NCBI GenBank assembly: GCA_024349245.1 | Contig: JALDNG010000517.1 | Coordinates: 124,001 to 188,000, forward strand | Length of the DNA stretch: 64,000 nucleotides | Direction of reading: 5' to 3' | Origin: Neodontobutis hainanensis | Lineage: Eukaryota; Chordata; Actinopteri; Gobiiformes; Odontobutidae | Shown: piece by piece, positions 1 through 10,002 of the stretch | Layout of the letters: the number at the start of each line of letters is the position of its first letter | Numbering within the stretch: the stretch's first letter is position 1 | Made by a program: the position numbers and the translations under genes | Notes under the pieces: generated by a model | Databases searched by the model: none | Seen by the model: the letters and a program-made list of their open reading frames with translations, nothing else | Told to the model about the DNA's origin: nothing

Positions 1-640
1 GTGAAACTGGGCTGTTGTAAAAGCCAGAAGATTTTAGTAACTGTTTTTTTCTTTGCACGTTTGAGCTAAAATCTTAAAATATATGTTTTTGTTATATTAT
101 AAATTCTTTATAAAGTTCCATATAAATGCCATTGAACAAGTATTATTATTATTGATGTGATAAATTCTGATCATATTTATGTGACCGACATTTCTGTTTT
201 TTATGTTCTTGTGACCTGTGCCTAAAGAGGAAAATATGAAAAATAAAATGAATATATGAGAATCTTTGTTGGTCTTTCTATGGCTGTGAAGGTTCTCACT
301 CATCCAGGAAATCTTGACAAAGCATCTGGACTTATTTTTCAAGGTGAAGACATTTTGTCTCTAATTAAAAAGAGACTTTATCAATTCTGAGTTCAACTGG
401 TTCGAGAGCTGAGCTTATATCTCTAGAGGGAGGAGTTTCCCCTGAAACCAAACCAGATGGACCAGGCTGTTCTGTTCTCACAGTCATTAGTCATGAAAGG
501 GAGGTGTAACACCTGATGTCAGAGTTGTTAAGGCTCAGGAGAGTCATTAGTGACACTGCCCCATTCAGGTGCAGGGTTGTTAGTGTCATTGCTCTATTCA
601 GGTGCTGTTCAGGCCTATGTTTATCTGGGACAGTTTCTGT
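1..640. other. no gene; possible decayed dispersed repeat
   Basis: No coding signal is convincing here; the longest open frame (minus strand, 97-342) is low-complexity and has no recognisable domain. The segment from about 270 to 640 reads like dispersed teleost repeat sequence, with repeated phrases around 'gagtcattag', but I cannot place it in a named family. It ends where LTR-like sequence begins. Confidence 0.3.
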
Positions 641-1423
641 TGTGTATTATTTTGGATAATATCTGTTTTATTTCTGTGTGCTTATTTAGCTCTTCATTTA
701 TACATTTGTTCACAGTATGTGCCTTATGATTTATACTTTTGTATGATTTATAATCAAGTATTGGATGTTTTATAATTTTTTATTTTTTATTTTATTTTTT
801 TTTTTTATATAGCACTTTTCCACCTACTGTAGTCGGCACTCAAAGCACTTTACATTAAGCCACTTCCACTTACCAGTGTTACAGCTGACACCACTGGAAG
901 CAAGGTGGGTTAAGTATCTTGCCAAAGGACACAACAACAGTATGTGGCGGAGAGCGGACTTTATGATGTTTTGGGAGGTTTCAAGCGGGGATGAAGGACG
1001 GCTGCTCTCTCCACTAGAACATCTAGAAACATATTAATAGAAAAGAGAAAACATAATGTCAGAGTATATGGTTTAAAACATGATTAGTTTAATGCACACA
1101 CACACATACATGGAAGATCTGGTCAAGATAAGAACATGGGGGCCTGGTCACTAGGGAACTAGGTCAAAGGTTAGAAGGATGGTCATATCTACACTAGAAG
1201 GAGGGGTCATCTGTTCCCCTGAAGAGCAATCATAAATTTGTAAACTGTCATGTGAGAAATGTATAAAAACCCAAGTTCGATGTGCAGACCTTTGGTAAAG
1301 TTGGTGATAGTCATATGTTGTCATTACAATCAAGACTCTATGCCATTAAACGTATTGTCTGCTCATAAGTTTCTTGCTTATGGTGTGCTGATGACTGGGG
1401 GTTCAGTATCACAAAATTTCACA
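641..1423 (+). mobile_element. old solo LTR, interrupted by a SINE
   Basis: Segments here align, with many changes, to the provirus LTRs at 1770-2333 and 8770-9351. Shared landmarks in the same order are 'tttctgtgtgctta', 'tttataatcaagta', 'tagaaacatattaa', 'ggtttaaaacatgat', a TATA-like 'gtataaaaac' near 1261 and a 'caatcaagactcta' block near 1328. It begins TGTG and ends ACA. A SINE splits the LTR at about 778-1017, and the LTR resumes at 'atctagaaacatatt'. No internal retroviral sequence follows, so it reads as a solo LTR of a related, older subfamily. I saw no clear target-site duplication. Confidence 0.65.
778..1017 (-). mobile_element. tRNA-headed SINE (minus strand)
   Basis: The reverse complement carries the same modules as the SINEs at 47703, 49755, 61142 and 63205. 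They are a tRNA-like head (here degraded, ending near 1017), a central block containing 'ttgtgtcctttggcaag', and a LINE-like tail with 'aaagtgctttgagtgc' and 'tactgtagtaggtgg' variants. The central block resembles the MetaSINE core as I remember it; that family assignment is unverified. It sits inside the old LTR and is therefore younger than it. Confidence 0.75.
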
Positions 1424-1769
1424 GTCCTGCTGGCCACTAGAAGCTGCTCTAAGTCTGTCCCATTAAAAACACCTTCGCTTCTATTGTTTTGAATAATTCT
1501 TATGCCAATCCTACTGCCACTTAGTTTAGATGTTTGTGTCTTTTGGATAAGACTTGTTGATGTAATGACTGAATTCTCATTGAGCTATTATATTTAGAAT
1601 AATCTAACTGTAGCGTACTTCCTATTGCCGCTGAGAGGTTAAGATGGGTCCTGTACATAGATTTGTGACGCACTATTGAAATCTGTATTGTAAAAAGAGA
1701 TTCTTGATCCAGAATGCTTTACTGTGATTTATTTAATGAACACTCAGCTATTACAGCAAACACTGGTAA
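1424..1769. other. no gene seen between the old LTR and the provirus
   Basis: AT-rich spacer with no recognisable coding or repeat structure. Its last bases (1766-1769, gtaa) serve as the left copy of the provirus target-site duplication. Confidence 0.5.
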
Positions 1770-2333
1770 TGTGGTATATTTTTCATGCTATGTGCTTATT
1801 TCTGTGTGCTTAGTTAGTTATTCATTTATGCATGATGAGTTTAAGGTTAATACTTATGCGTGGTTTATAATCAAGTAAGGGATGTTATATTAATACATTT
1901 AGAAACATATTAAAGTAAAAGAAAGAAAACTTAATGTCAGAAGAGTATGGTTTAAAACATGATAAGTTTAAAGCACACATACACATATTGAAGGTCAAGA
2001 TAGAGACATGGGAGCCTGATGCTCAAGGTCAGAGATGAGAGGGGCCTAGCAGGTGGGAAAGTCCCAACGTCTTACATCACCGAGTTTAATAAAAATCTTC
2101 AAAGGCTCATCAAAGATCACAGAAAGAGTTATTACTAAACTGTCATATCAAAACTGTATAAAAGGCTTACATTTTCTGTACAAAATTTAGCAGGGCTTGG
2201 GGAATAGCCTGCTCGGGTCGTTATTGTGTCGGCTGTGAACAATAAAGACTCTAAGACATGGAAATGGCTGTGCGTTCATGACTTATTCCACGCAAGTGTA
2301 CCAAAGGCTGAGCGGTCAGTATTGGACACAACA
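1770..2333 (+). repeat. 5' LTR
   Basis: Starts TGTGGTATAT and ends CACAACA, two bases before the primer-binding site. It carries a TATA-like box (2157-2164) and an AATAAA signal (2241-2246) in the order expected for U3-R-U5. It is the mate of 8770-9351. Confidence 0.85.
2157..2246 (+). promoter_or_regulatory. LTR TATA box and polyadenylation signal
   Basis: TATAAAAG at 2157-2164 and AATAAA at 2241-2246, spaced about 80 bp. This is the usual arrangement for a retroviral U3/R promoter with a downstream poly(A) signal. The same pair occurs in the 3' LTR (near 9177 and 9259-9264). Confidence 0.65.
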
Positions 2334-2335
2334 AT

Positions 2336-2353
2336 TGGCGAGCCAGAACCAGA
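2336..2353 (+). other. retroviral primer-binding site, probably tRNA-Arg
   Basis: TGGCGAGCCAG begins two bases after the LTR end, the normal position for a primer-binding site. From memory, the 3' end of vertebrate tRNA-Arg(ACG) is complementary to these first 11 bases, and pairing then breaks with a small insertion. A possible splice donor (GGGTGAGAA) follows near 2429. The tRNA identity needs a database comparison. Confidence 0.6.
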
Positions 2354-2788
2354 GAGAGGAGCTGAGGAGAGTGTTTCTCTTTCTGCTTGATCACCCAGGA
2401 GAAGCATCCCAGACGCGGAGACCATCGAGGGTGAGAAAAAACCTTTCATTTTTTTTTTAGTTAGTGTCTGTGGGTGCAGCTTTGGGAGGTAACAGGCAGA
2501 AACAGACCGCTTAAAAACCTTACCTCAAAAGAGCCTAAATTAGGGGTAAAAGGGGGCAATTAGGGGAATGTAGGGATTTCTATCCACTGAATACAGGCTA
2601 AAAAAAGCACCGGTTGTGTCTCAAGGCAGACGATAGCGCAATAGGGAATTAGGTGGCTATTTTCTATCCAGTGACCATAATCTAAAGATGGTGTAGTCTG
2701 GGCGTCAGGAAGAAATTAAAAATAAAAAGGGGGTTATTTCTATCCACTGGGTATAATCTAAATAGGGCGTTCGTGTAGATAACTCTAG

Positions 2789-5206
2789 GAAGAATTAACT
2801 GAAGAAGAATTAGGACTGAATTATAACATAAGAAATAATGTAGAAGACAAGACTGAAATTAAACAAAGGAAATGTGCATTTGCACTAAGCGTACATGCAG
2901 CTGAGGCAGAGGAGTGGCCATTAGGAAGTAGATTAAATGTAACCTATGCAAGATCAAACACACTAAGTCGAACTTGGCTAACAGGACCAAATAAAACAAG
3001 CACCCATGGAGAATCAGAACAGAGGCAGTGTAGGAGAGAGGGAGCTCTCACCTTAGAGATTGAATGCACACAAGAGCAGTGTACAGATATAAAAAGGGGA
3101 ATTAAGATGAACAAGGAAGAAGCCAGGAAACTAGTCAAATCTAAAAGTAAAAATGGAGCATAGAGAGAAAAGAGAGGTTGATTCAGTACAACAAAATAGA
3201 GAGATGAAGAGAATTGCACAATACAACAGCAATTTATTTTACCAATGGATGAAATGTTCAGCTAGACAAGTCACACAAAAGGATTGCATTACATGTTATA
3301 ATTCCAAAAGACTGCCAACAGTACGACCAATTCCAGGAGTTAATACAAGTGCATGTGAATCAAAAGGTGCTTGTTTTGCCATGTGTGCTGTCGAATTAGC
3401 AAGTGGAGCTAGAGGAAGTTGGTCAAATGATGTAACCATATGTCCAAGAACAATAAAATCTGAGATAGAGGCTTGGATACCCCCTGTAATTGACATATCT
3501 GAAGAAATAATACATCCGTTTTGTATCGCAAGAGGTTATTCAATTTGAGCAGCAATGTGGGTAAATGCATCTATGGATCATAGAATTAAATGTGAATATA
3601 GGAAGTTACCAGCACGTTACAGACCAGTTTATGCAAGTGAGGCCAGATTGTATATGTGCAAAACAACTAACAGGGCTGCCATTCACTGTGAACAGGTCAT
3701 TGAAGATGGCAGATATTTGAGGGTTATACACAATAACACATTTATTACGCAGTATGGACTGTCTATGTTAAGCAAGGGTAACACAGCCTTAGGCAGACAT
3801 ATTCTGGTTATGCGATGATATGAATAGCATTAGAGTTACTTTACCTAAAAATTGGACTGGTATTTGTGCACCTGTTATGCTAACGAGTCAGGTGGTGGTG
3901 ATAGAGTTAAAAAGAAAGTATAACCAACCTAGCATTAGACAGATCAGAAGCACAGAAGGAAAATAGGAGAAAGACCCGTGTACGTTTTATGGAATCAACA
4001 GCCAGGGGGAATACCTGAAGAGCACAAAGCCATTTCTGAGGCCTGGATTATTTCTGGAGAGACATTTGGTTAGTTACCTTTGAAGAATAATAAAGATAAT
4101 ACAAAGTTTATTTGCTTGCTTAATAAATACATTATTAGAGACATAGTGTGATAGAGATGTAGTTTGCTGCTTAGTTGCACAGGATGTTTTTTTACAGATA
4201 ATGGCATAGTTGAGCAGCAGTGGAAAAACACCAGGTGCTGATGTGGCCTTGGATGTTGCTGGGAGGAACTGAAACGGCGCCTGTCCAGTGAGAAGACTGT
4301 TAGAATAGATTCATGCATATTCATATTGTGCCTTACATGTACTGGGCAACTCAGATGACTCGTTGTCTCTCCGATGGTCAAGAGGACAACACAGATTGTG
4401 TGTTAGGGACCTGAGACCCAGAATATTCTGTATTAGCTTTTTTTAATAAATTGCTTGGTGGCTAATTCCTCGTCGCCTGGCTCATTTCTCTCGATTCTGA
4501 ACATGCTCCAATTGTTAGACTAAAGCTTAATTAAGTATATGTAAAAGTATAGGAGTCAGATAGACATAGTTTAAGTTTAGTTCTAACACCTTGGGTAGGG
4601 CAGGCAGCTAACGCTGCAATCACGGCCCATAATAGCAGATGGATTAATTACTTATGGTACAATCAACAGAGGTTTATAAACTGGACAATAGATGCTATTG
4701 AGGGGCTCGGACAACAGGTGCATGCGACATCATTAATGAAATTACAAAACAGGTTTGTGTTGGATGGAATGTTAGCAGAAGAACAAGGTGTTTGTGAATT
4801 GATAGATGGAGAATGTTGTACAGCCATTCCTATGCATACATTTGATGAGGGAAATCTTACAAAAGCTTTAAAACATTTGAGGCAATTAAGAAATGAGCAT
4901 GTGTTAAGTTCTAATTGGAATACCAAACCTAAAGGGTTAGAGGAATTTACAAAATGGTTAAGTCAGTTATCCTGGTCAAAGTTATTTCAAATTATAGGAT
5001 TAGCAATTGGAGGGATTATATTAATAGCCATGGTTGTTTTGTGTTGTGCATTGCCGGTTATGAAACTAATTATCAGTCGAGCTACAAACATATTTCCTGG
5101 ACAGTTCCCTATTTACGCCAGAGATGACATACAACTAACACCCGTGGATGAGGAAGAATCTGTTTACGAAGAAATGAAGGCTTTGTCAGAATTTGGGGAA
5201 AAATAA
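2789..5206 (+). pseudogene. env: retroviral envelope gene, broken (env)
   Basis: The surface-subunit part is spread over three reading blocks: an open frame at 2789-3163, a shift to another frame at about 3153-3818 with one in-frame stop at 3546-3548, and short pieces to about 4070. The block near 3225-3320 has the spaced Trp and Cys pattern of fish gamma-type surface subunits. The transmembrane-subunit frame at 4553-5206 (about 217 codons) is uninterrupted. It holds a heptad-rich stretch, the conserved region before a CX6CC motif (near 4791-4820), a hydrophobic membrane span (about 4978-5080) and a roughly 40-residue cytoplasmic tail. Stops, frameshifts and an inserted segment at 4069-4500 make the whole gene non-functional, although the transmembrane piece is well preserved. 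Confidence 0.8.
4069..4500. mobile_element. unidentified ~430 bp insertion within env
   Basis: Env-like reading stops near 4069 and resumes near 4553. The intervening sequence has no env similarity that I can see. An AATAAA at about 4445, followed by a GC-richer 'cctcgtcgcctggctc' and a CA-ending stretch near 4502, looks like the 3' part of a small LTR. I could not find matching termini or a target-site duplication, so the class is open. Confidence 0.3.
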
Positions 5207-6371
5207 TAACGCTTGTTAGAAAAAGAAGAATACAAAGAGGACGGAAAAACGGTTTAAATAATGGACAGTTTAATGATGAATTGCAAGAGGTTTTAAATAA
5301 ATTGCCTTACAGGTCAATATTAATTAATAAATCAAAACGTATGTACAATATCATATTATTTCGTGCAGTCACAAGGTTATCCTTTACCTCCACCCCCAGT
5401 AGAATTACGAATAGAATTAATTGATTGTTGAAAATGGTTAAAACATGTTTTTACTTTGCCTTTAGGGGTGATTATAGAAAGAGATTAAGTTTATTTGATG
5501 TATAGATATGATATGTTTAACTCTGCTGCAGGTGTAAGTACTCCTTTGTTTACTAAGGCCAAATTAGAAATAGTGACGGTAAAATTAGGACTGGACATTT
5601 TATTTAGCACACATAAGAAGTTACAAGGGGAGGGAAAAAAAACACAGAGACACATCAGCGGACCTTGGGAGGGAGTATGGAGACTATACAGACGTACTGA
5701 GAATATTAATAGGAGGACAACTACAAAATTCATACACAAGACTATGCAGCCGAACAAGATTCTTGGTATGAGATGCTAATTTTGCAACTTTTTCAGAAGA
5801 AAATGTCTGACCAACCACAGACTGGGGGAAAGGAAGCTGGGCGGACCAATGGAACTCTGGAATTTGGAGACACTGGGGTTTTCCCCATCAACGCCGGACG
5901 GCTTCCCCAGCGGGTTGGGTGAGAGACCAATAGCAAACCTTGCTCCTTATATTCGTGAGGAGTTGGAGCAGGGGGGGACTTCGGACGGGAGACGACGCGC
6001 TCGTGGGACGGAAAGACCAGTCGCAGAGGTGAACCCGGTGAGAGCACGGGATGACGAAACTGAGGACAACGTTCTGGACGAGGTCTGGTTCGGGGAGACG
6101 TTCATATCTGTGTCGGATGAGGTTGGCGGCGCATCGGAGGAGGGGCCGAGAGAACCAGAACCAGCACCAGCAGAGGCGTAGAGGCAGACGGGGCTGACGG
6201 ATGAGCAGATTCTTGAGCGAATTGAACATCACCTACCCGTATACAGAGAGCAGATGGCGGCACGAGCTAGTTCCAGTGGGTTGGACCGGTTGGACAATGT
6301 GAGGGGAAATGACGTAAGTGAACCGGACATTGTACCGGGGGGAAGGCCTGGGGAAGAAGAAGGGACGACTG
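5207..6371 (+). other. provirus 3' region downstream of env
   Basis: This lies between the env stop and the nested transposon. The first 600 bp are AT-rich with short open frames (for example 5495-5779). The part from about 5800 is markedly GC-richer and holds the open frame listed at 5849-6181. Some fish retroviruses carry accessory genes in this position, but I recognise no known accessory protein here. Confidence 0.4.
5849..6181 (+). CDS. hypothetical 110-residue acidic ORF in provirus 3' region
   Basis: An uninterrupted frame encodes a small protein. An Arg-rich patch sits at about residues 48-54, and a strongly acidic, Pro/Glu-rich C-terminal third ends in alternating Pro, Glu and Ala. 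I recognise no domain. The local GC content is higher than in the surrounding provirus and differs from the env coding style. An overlapping shorter frame begins with ATG at 5803 (39 codons). It may be a relic accessory ORF, captured sequence, or a chance frame in a GC-rich segment; I cannot tell which. Confidence 0.3.
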   Translation: MELWNLETLGFSPSTPDGFPSGLGERPIANLAPYIREELEQGGTSDGRRRARGTERPVAEVNPVRARDDETEDNVLDEVWFGETFISVSDEVGGASEEGPREPEPAPAEA

Positions 6372-7195
6372 AAGGCTGATTTATGCTTCTGCGTAGGGGG
6401 TACGCCGTAGTGTACGCCGTAGGCTACGCACGTAGGTGACGCCGTCGTGAGCATTTATACTTCTGCGTATGTCTGTTTTGCTCTGCAGTACACCGCCGAA
6501 ACGCTAGTTGACGCGAGCGGGTTCCACTGTGTTTGAAACGACATTTCAGTCACCCCACGGAATTGTTTTTTTTTTTTAATATATTTTTTTCACCCCACGG
6601 AATTGTGCCAAGGCAAAACAACATTGTGTGTCGTGGTCAACCTGGTGTGTAACTTGTATTGGTGTAAAATATAATGCACCAATAAATGACATGAGGATAT
6701 TTTATTTTTTTAAGTTTGTACTATACATACAAATGATCGAACTATGTATAAGATAATGCACCATGTAAAGGTGCAATGGTCTATAATTGTTTACATTAAA
6801 TAGATGCAAAAGAGCAAACTATACAAATAAATTAACTTTAAGATCTTAATGTACTGTAACCTTAACCATAAAATATACATACAGCAGGAACAAACATAAT
6901 TGGTTCAAACTATATACACAAATTGTTTGATGCAAAAGATAGTAAAAAAACAGGTGCAATGGTCTTAAATTGTAAATTAAAAACAGATGCAAAAGAGCAA
7001 ACACAGACACATGTGCAACTATTAGTTAATGTTTATTTACAATAACCTTCACACATTTTTGAAACAGCAGTATTTTTTTAATAAAAAGTGTAAACCATAT
7101 ACAAATGTGGGCATGACAGTGCAATGTATTAATGTGCAATGATCTACAATTATTATCAAAAATAGATGTAAAAGAAACTTCACAAATGATTCAAA

Positions 7196-8403
7196 CTACA
7201 GTATAACCTGCATGAACTGGTGTGAACAGACAATAAATAAAAAAGCTGAAGTGCAAACTATATACAAAAAAATAACTAAAAAATCTAAAGTGCAAACTGC
7301 AGATACAGTGCATTTCCATATGCATTGCCTGCACTCTGTGGTCCTCCAGCAGATCTGCAACAGTTTGTCCAAACCTGTCGCTCTCATCATTGCCTTGACA
7401 CAGTCTCTGTTGAGCTCCACCCGCCGTTCCTCCAACTGAGCCTCCAACAGAGCAACCTGCACTTGGACCCAGTCATCTTTTTCTTTTCTCTTTCTTTTTT
7501 GTGCTATACTTGGACTGTGGGACAGAAGAGATGACTGCGGGGACAGAAGAGATGGCTGCGGGGACAGAAGAGATGGCTGCGGGGACAGAAGAGATGGCTG
7601 CGGGGACAGAAGAGATGACTGCGGGGACAGAAGAGATGACTGGGGACAGAAGAGATGGCTGCGGGGACAGAAGAGATGGCTGCGGGGACAGAAGAGATGA
7701 CTGGTGATGGGGGCTCTACTCTACCACTTGGTAATCGGTCATCATCGCTGTTGGCTGGAGGTCTCACATCCGATAAACCAGTGGAGTTTGAGCTGGTATC
7801 AGTCCCATCCTGTGAATATGAAAAAAATAGCAAATAGTATAAGTTATACATAAAAGATGATGCATTCATTGTTAAATCATAGATAGATAGAGCTATAATA
7901 ACAGCATATTCATACATTGCAAATGCTAAATTGTTGCATTTGTATTTTCTGTAAGCCAAATAAAATTACAATCTATTATATTACATAAATACAACCCATT
8001 ACATATAATTACAACCTATTACACATGCTTTTGGACTCACAGATATATTATTTTTGCAAAAAAAATACCCATGTGGTAGCATTGCTAGTTAAGTCAGCTA
8101 ACCGAAACACAATAGAGGTTCATAAAAGGACGTGCATTATTTACCTTATCGTCAAAGTTTGACTCCGTAAGCCGATGTTTGACATGAGGTGCCAGCCAAG
8201 ACAGGAATATATAAAACGCTGGGATTGTTTTTCCTCCTGGATCCCCGCTCCTTGAGGCAAGTTTTTTACGGAGACGAACGTACTTGTCTCGAGAGTTCTT
8301 CCATCTCTTCATGCACTCCGCTACATCTAAACCCACGTTGGAGAAGGCTGTATTTCCTCACTTCTTCAATTAATCGCTCGGTAACTTAGTCCATTTCCAT
8401 GTT
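7196..8403 (-). pseudogene. MADF-domain accessory protein of the Harbinger-like element, broken
   Basis: On the minus strand, ATG near 8403 starts a frame that meets a stop after four codons and then a frameshift or deletion. The MADF core continues at about 8336-8130: the 'KRWKNSRDKYVRLRKK' helix, then a Trp, Pro and Lys-spaced 'YIFLSWLAPHVKHR' region. Later pieces are a Ser/Pro-rich segment built on a 21 bp minisatellite (7519-7703) and a leucine-rich helix near 7462-7370, in the position where such proteins often have an oligomerisation segment. The family normally binds element ends and partners with the transposase. The start-proximal stop and broken frames make it a pseudogene. Confidence 0.6.
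7519..7703 (-). repeat. 21 bp minisatellite, about 9 copies
   Basis: Tandem units of 'ggggacagaagagatgrctgc', with one shortened unit near 7640. A period of 21 bp is a multiple of three, so on the minus strand it encodes a seven-residue Ser-Val-Pro-rich repeat within the MADF gene's extension without shifting frame. Confidence 0.9.
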
Positions 8404-8769
8404 GGCTCTTCACTGAATTTCGGAATTTAAAAATGGCGGGCGGTCCAGAGAGCAGAAGACCATTGCGGAAATGCGTAGGACGAAACGTGATACTACCAAG
8501 CCGACCAATCACAGATCTTACGGTCCGCGTCGTCGCGACGCGTAGTTACATTTTGGAGGAGGTGCGCGTCAGGCTACGGCGTAGGGTACGGCGTAGGGTA
8601 CACGTCACTGCGTATGCTACGCCGTAGCTTCGACGCGCACCCTACGCAGAAGCATAAATCAGCCTTAAGTGACTAAAAAAATATACAATTTTAGTATAAG
8701 ATATGTATATATGTTTACATTGACAATTTTTAAGCCCAGATTTATAAATATTAAAATAGTAGTTTATAC

Positions 8770-9351
8770 TGTGGTATATTTTTTTATGCTCTGTGCTTAT
8801 TTCTGTGTGCTTAGTTAGTTATTCATTTATGCATGATGAGTTTATGTTATGTGTTTAAGGTTAATACTTATTAATGGTTTATAATCAAGTAAGGGATGTT
8901 ATATTAATACATTTAGAAACATATTAAAGTAAAAGAAAGAAAACTTAATGTCAGAAGAGTATGGTTTAAAACATGATAAGTTTAAAGCACATACACACAT
9001 TGAAGTCCAAGATAGAGACATGGGAGCCTGATGCTCAAGGTCAGAGATGAGAGGGGCCTAGCAGGTGGGAAAGTCCCAAGGCCTTACAGAATGACATCAC
9101 CGAGTTTAATACAAATCTTCAAAGGCTCATCAAAGATCACAGAAAGAGTTATTACTAAACTGTCATATCAGAACTGTATAAAAGGCTTACATTTTCTGTA
9201 CAAAAATCAGTAGTGCTTGGGGATAGCCTACTCGGGTCTTATTGTGTCGGCTGTGAACAATAAAGACTCTAAGACATGGAAATGGCTCTGCGTTCATGAC
9301 TTATTCCACGCAAGTGTACCAAAGGCTGAGCGGACAGTATTGAACACAACA
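8770..9351 (+). repeat. 3' LTR
   Basis: Mate of 1770-2333, with the same TGTGG start and ACAACA end and the TATA (near 9177) and AATAAA (9259-9264) conserved. A 13 bp stretch (around 8843-8856) is absent from the 5' LTR. By eye the two LTRs agree at roughly the mid-90s percent outside indels. The right flank begins gtaa, matching the left flank of the 5' LTR. Confidence 0.85.
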
Positions 9352-10002
9352 GTAACAGTAACGAACTGTAGAGGTAAAAAAAGATGGCTACCCAACCTAT
9401 CTCTCTCTTCCCCTGCTACAGGTAAGTGTGCCTTTACAGACATATGTGCACGACACGTGCATGCGTTACCATGAGCTCCGCCCACTCAGCACTAGACCAA
9501 CACCCACACACACACACACACACTGTGCACCCATTTTCTGTCTCCTACACTAACTATGGCATGTGAAAACTGACTGTGATAAAGCTCATTCAACAGTTTA
9601 GGGTAGTCCTCCATGTTCCTGTGGAGAAGCACACCATCACATATGACCGCTGACAATACAACAACAATGGAATATTGAATAATAAATTAAATAAAAAACA
9701 TGAAAGATAGTATATGGATTATTATAGTTTGATTGTAGTTTGATTAAAATGTGATATCTCTTCTGCTGATGAGGTTTACTGTGAGTCTTGGATCACACAC
9801 TTTAAGTAAGATATAATTATGTTTTAAACACGTTTGGACTAGCAAGGATCTTTCTCTGCTCATTTCAGCTGATGTCTTAATAATGCCCCTATGTCAGGCT
9901 TATCATTTATGAAAGGCTAACAGTAGTACTGACATTATATAATACATTTTCTATTGCTTATTATGCTGCTGGTTCTGGGTCTGGAGATAGACAAGACAAG
10001 AC
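9352..10002. other. no gene; segment shared with 46880-47040 and 48410-48445
   Basis: About 9380-9560 resembles 46880-47040 ('ggctaccca', 'cctttacaga', 'agaccaacacccacacac'), and its end ('gcacccattttctgtctcc') resembles 48418-48440. This suggests a dispersed element of unknown class. A short CA repeat lies at 9504-9524. The rest is AT-rich without features. Confidence 0.4.

Larger units (their letters stand above)
6372..8666 (-). mobile_element. PIF/Harbinger-like transposon with MADF gene, no transposase
   Basis: Inverted termini are exact over the outer bases: AAGGCTGATTTATGCTTCTG at 6372 matches the reverse complement of the end at 8666. Next to both ends lie several copies of the 10-mer TACGCCGTAG and its complement, plausibly protein-binding sites. 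The only coding traces are a MADF-type accessory gene on the minus strand and a repeat-rich extension; no DDE transposase is present, so it is non-autonomous. PIF/Harbinger elements typically encode a transposase plus a Myb/SANT- or MADF-like DNA-binding partner, hence the assignment. No clear 3 bp target duplication is visible. It is inserted into the provirus. Confidence 0.65.
1770..9351 (+). mobile_element. endogenous retrovirus, env-bearing, no gag-pol seen
   Basis: Two same-orientation LTRs (1770-2333 and 8770-9351), each TGTGG...ACAACA, are closely similar over about 570 bp and differ by a 13 bp indel and scattered changes. They flank a primer-binding site, a decayed env and a 3' region. 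The 4 bp gtaa at 1766-1769 recurs at 9352-9355, consistent with a target-site duplication. I found no gag, protease, reverse transcriptase or integrase signature between 2354 and 2788, so the provirus is defective by large deletion as well as by env stops. A DNA transposon is nested at 6372-8666. The sequence just before the 3' LTR is not purine-rich, so no clear polypurine tract is present; see the finding on the 33 bp match. Confidence 0.8.

Noticed and set aside
7517..7705. CRISPR-like array of short repeats
   Set aside because: The units are contiguous 21 bp tandem copies without spacers, in a eukaryotic transposon.
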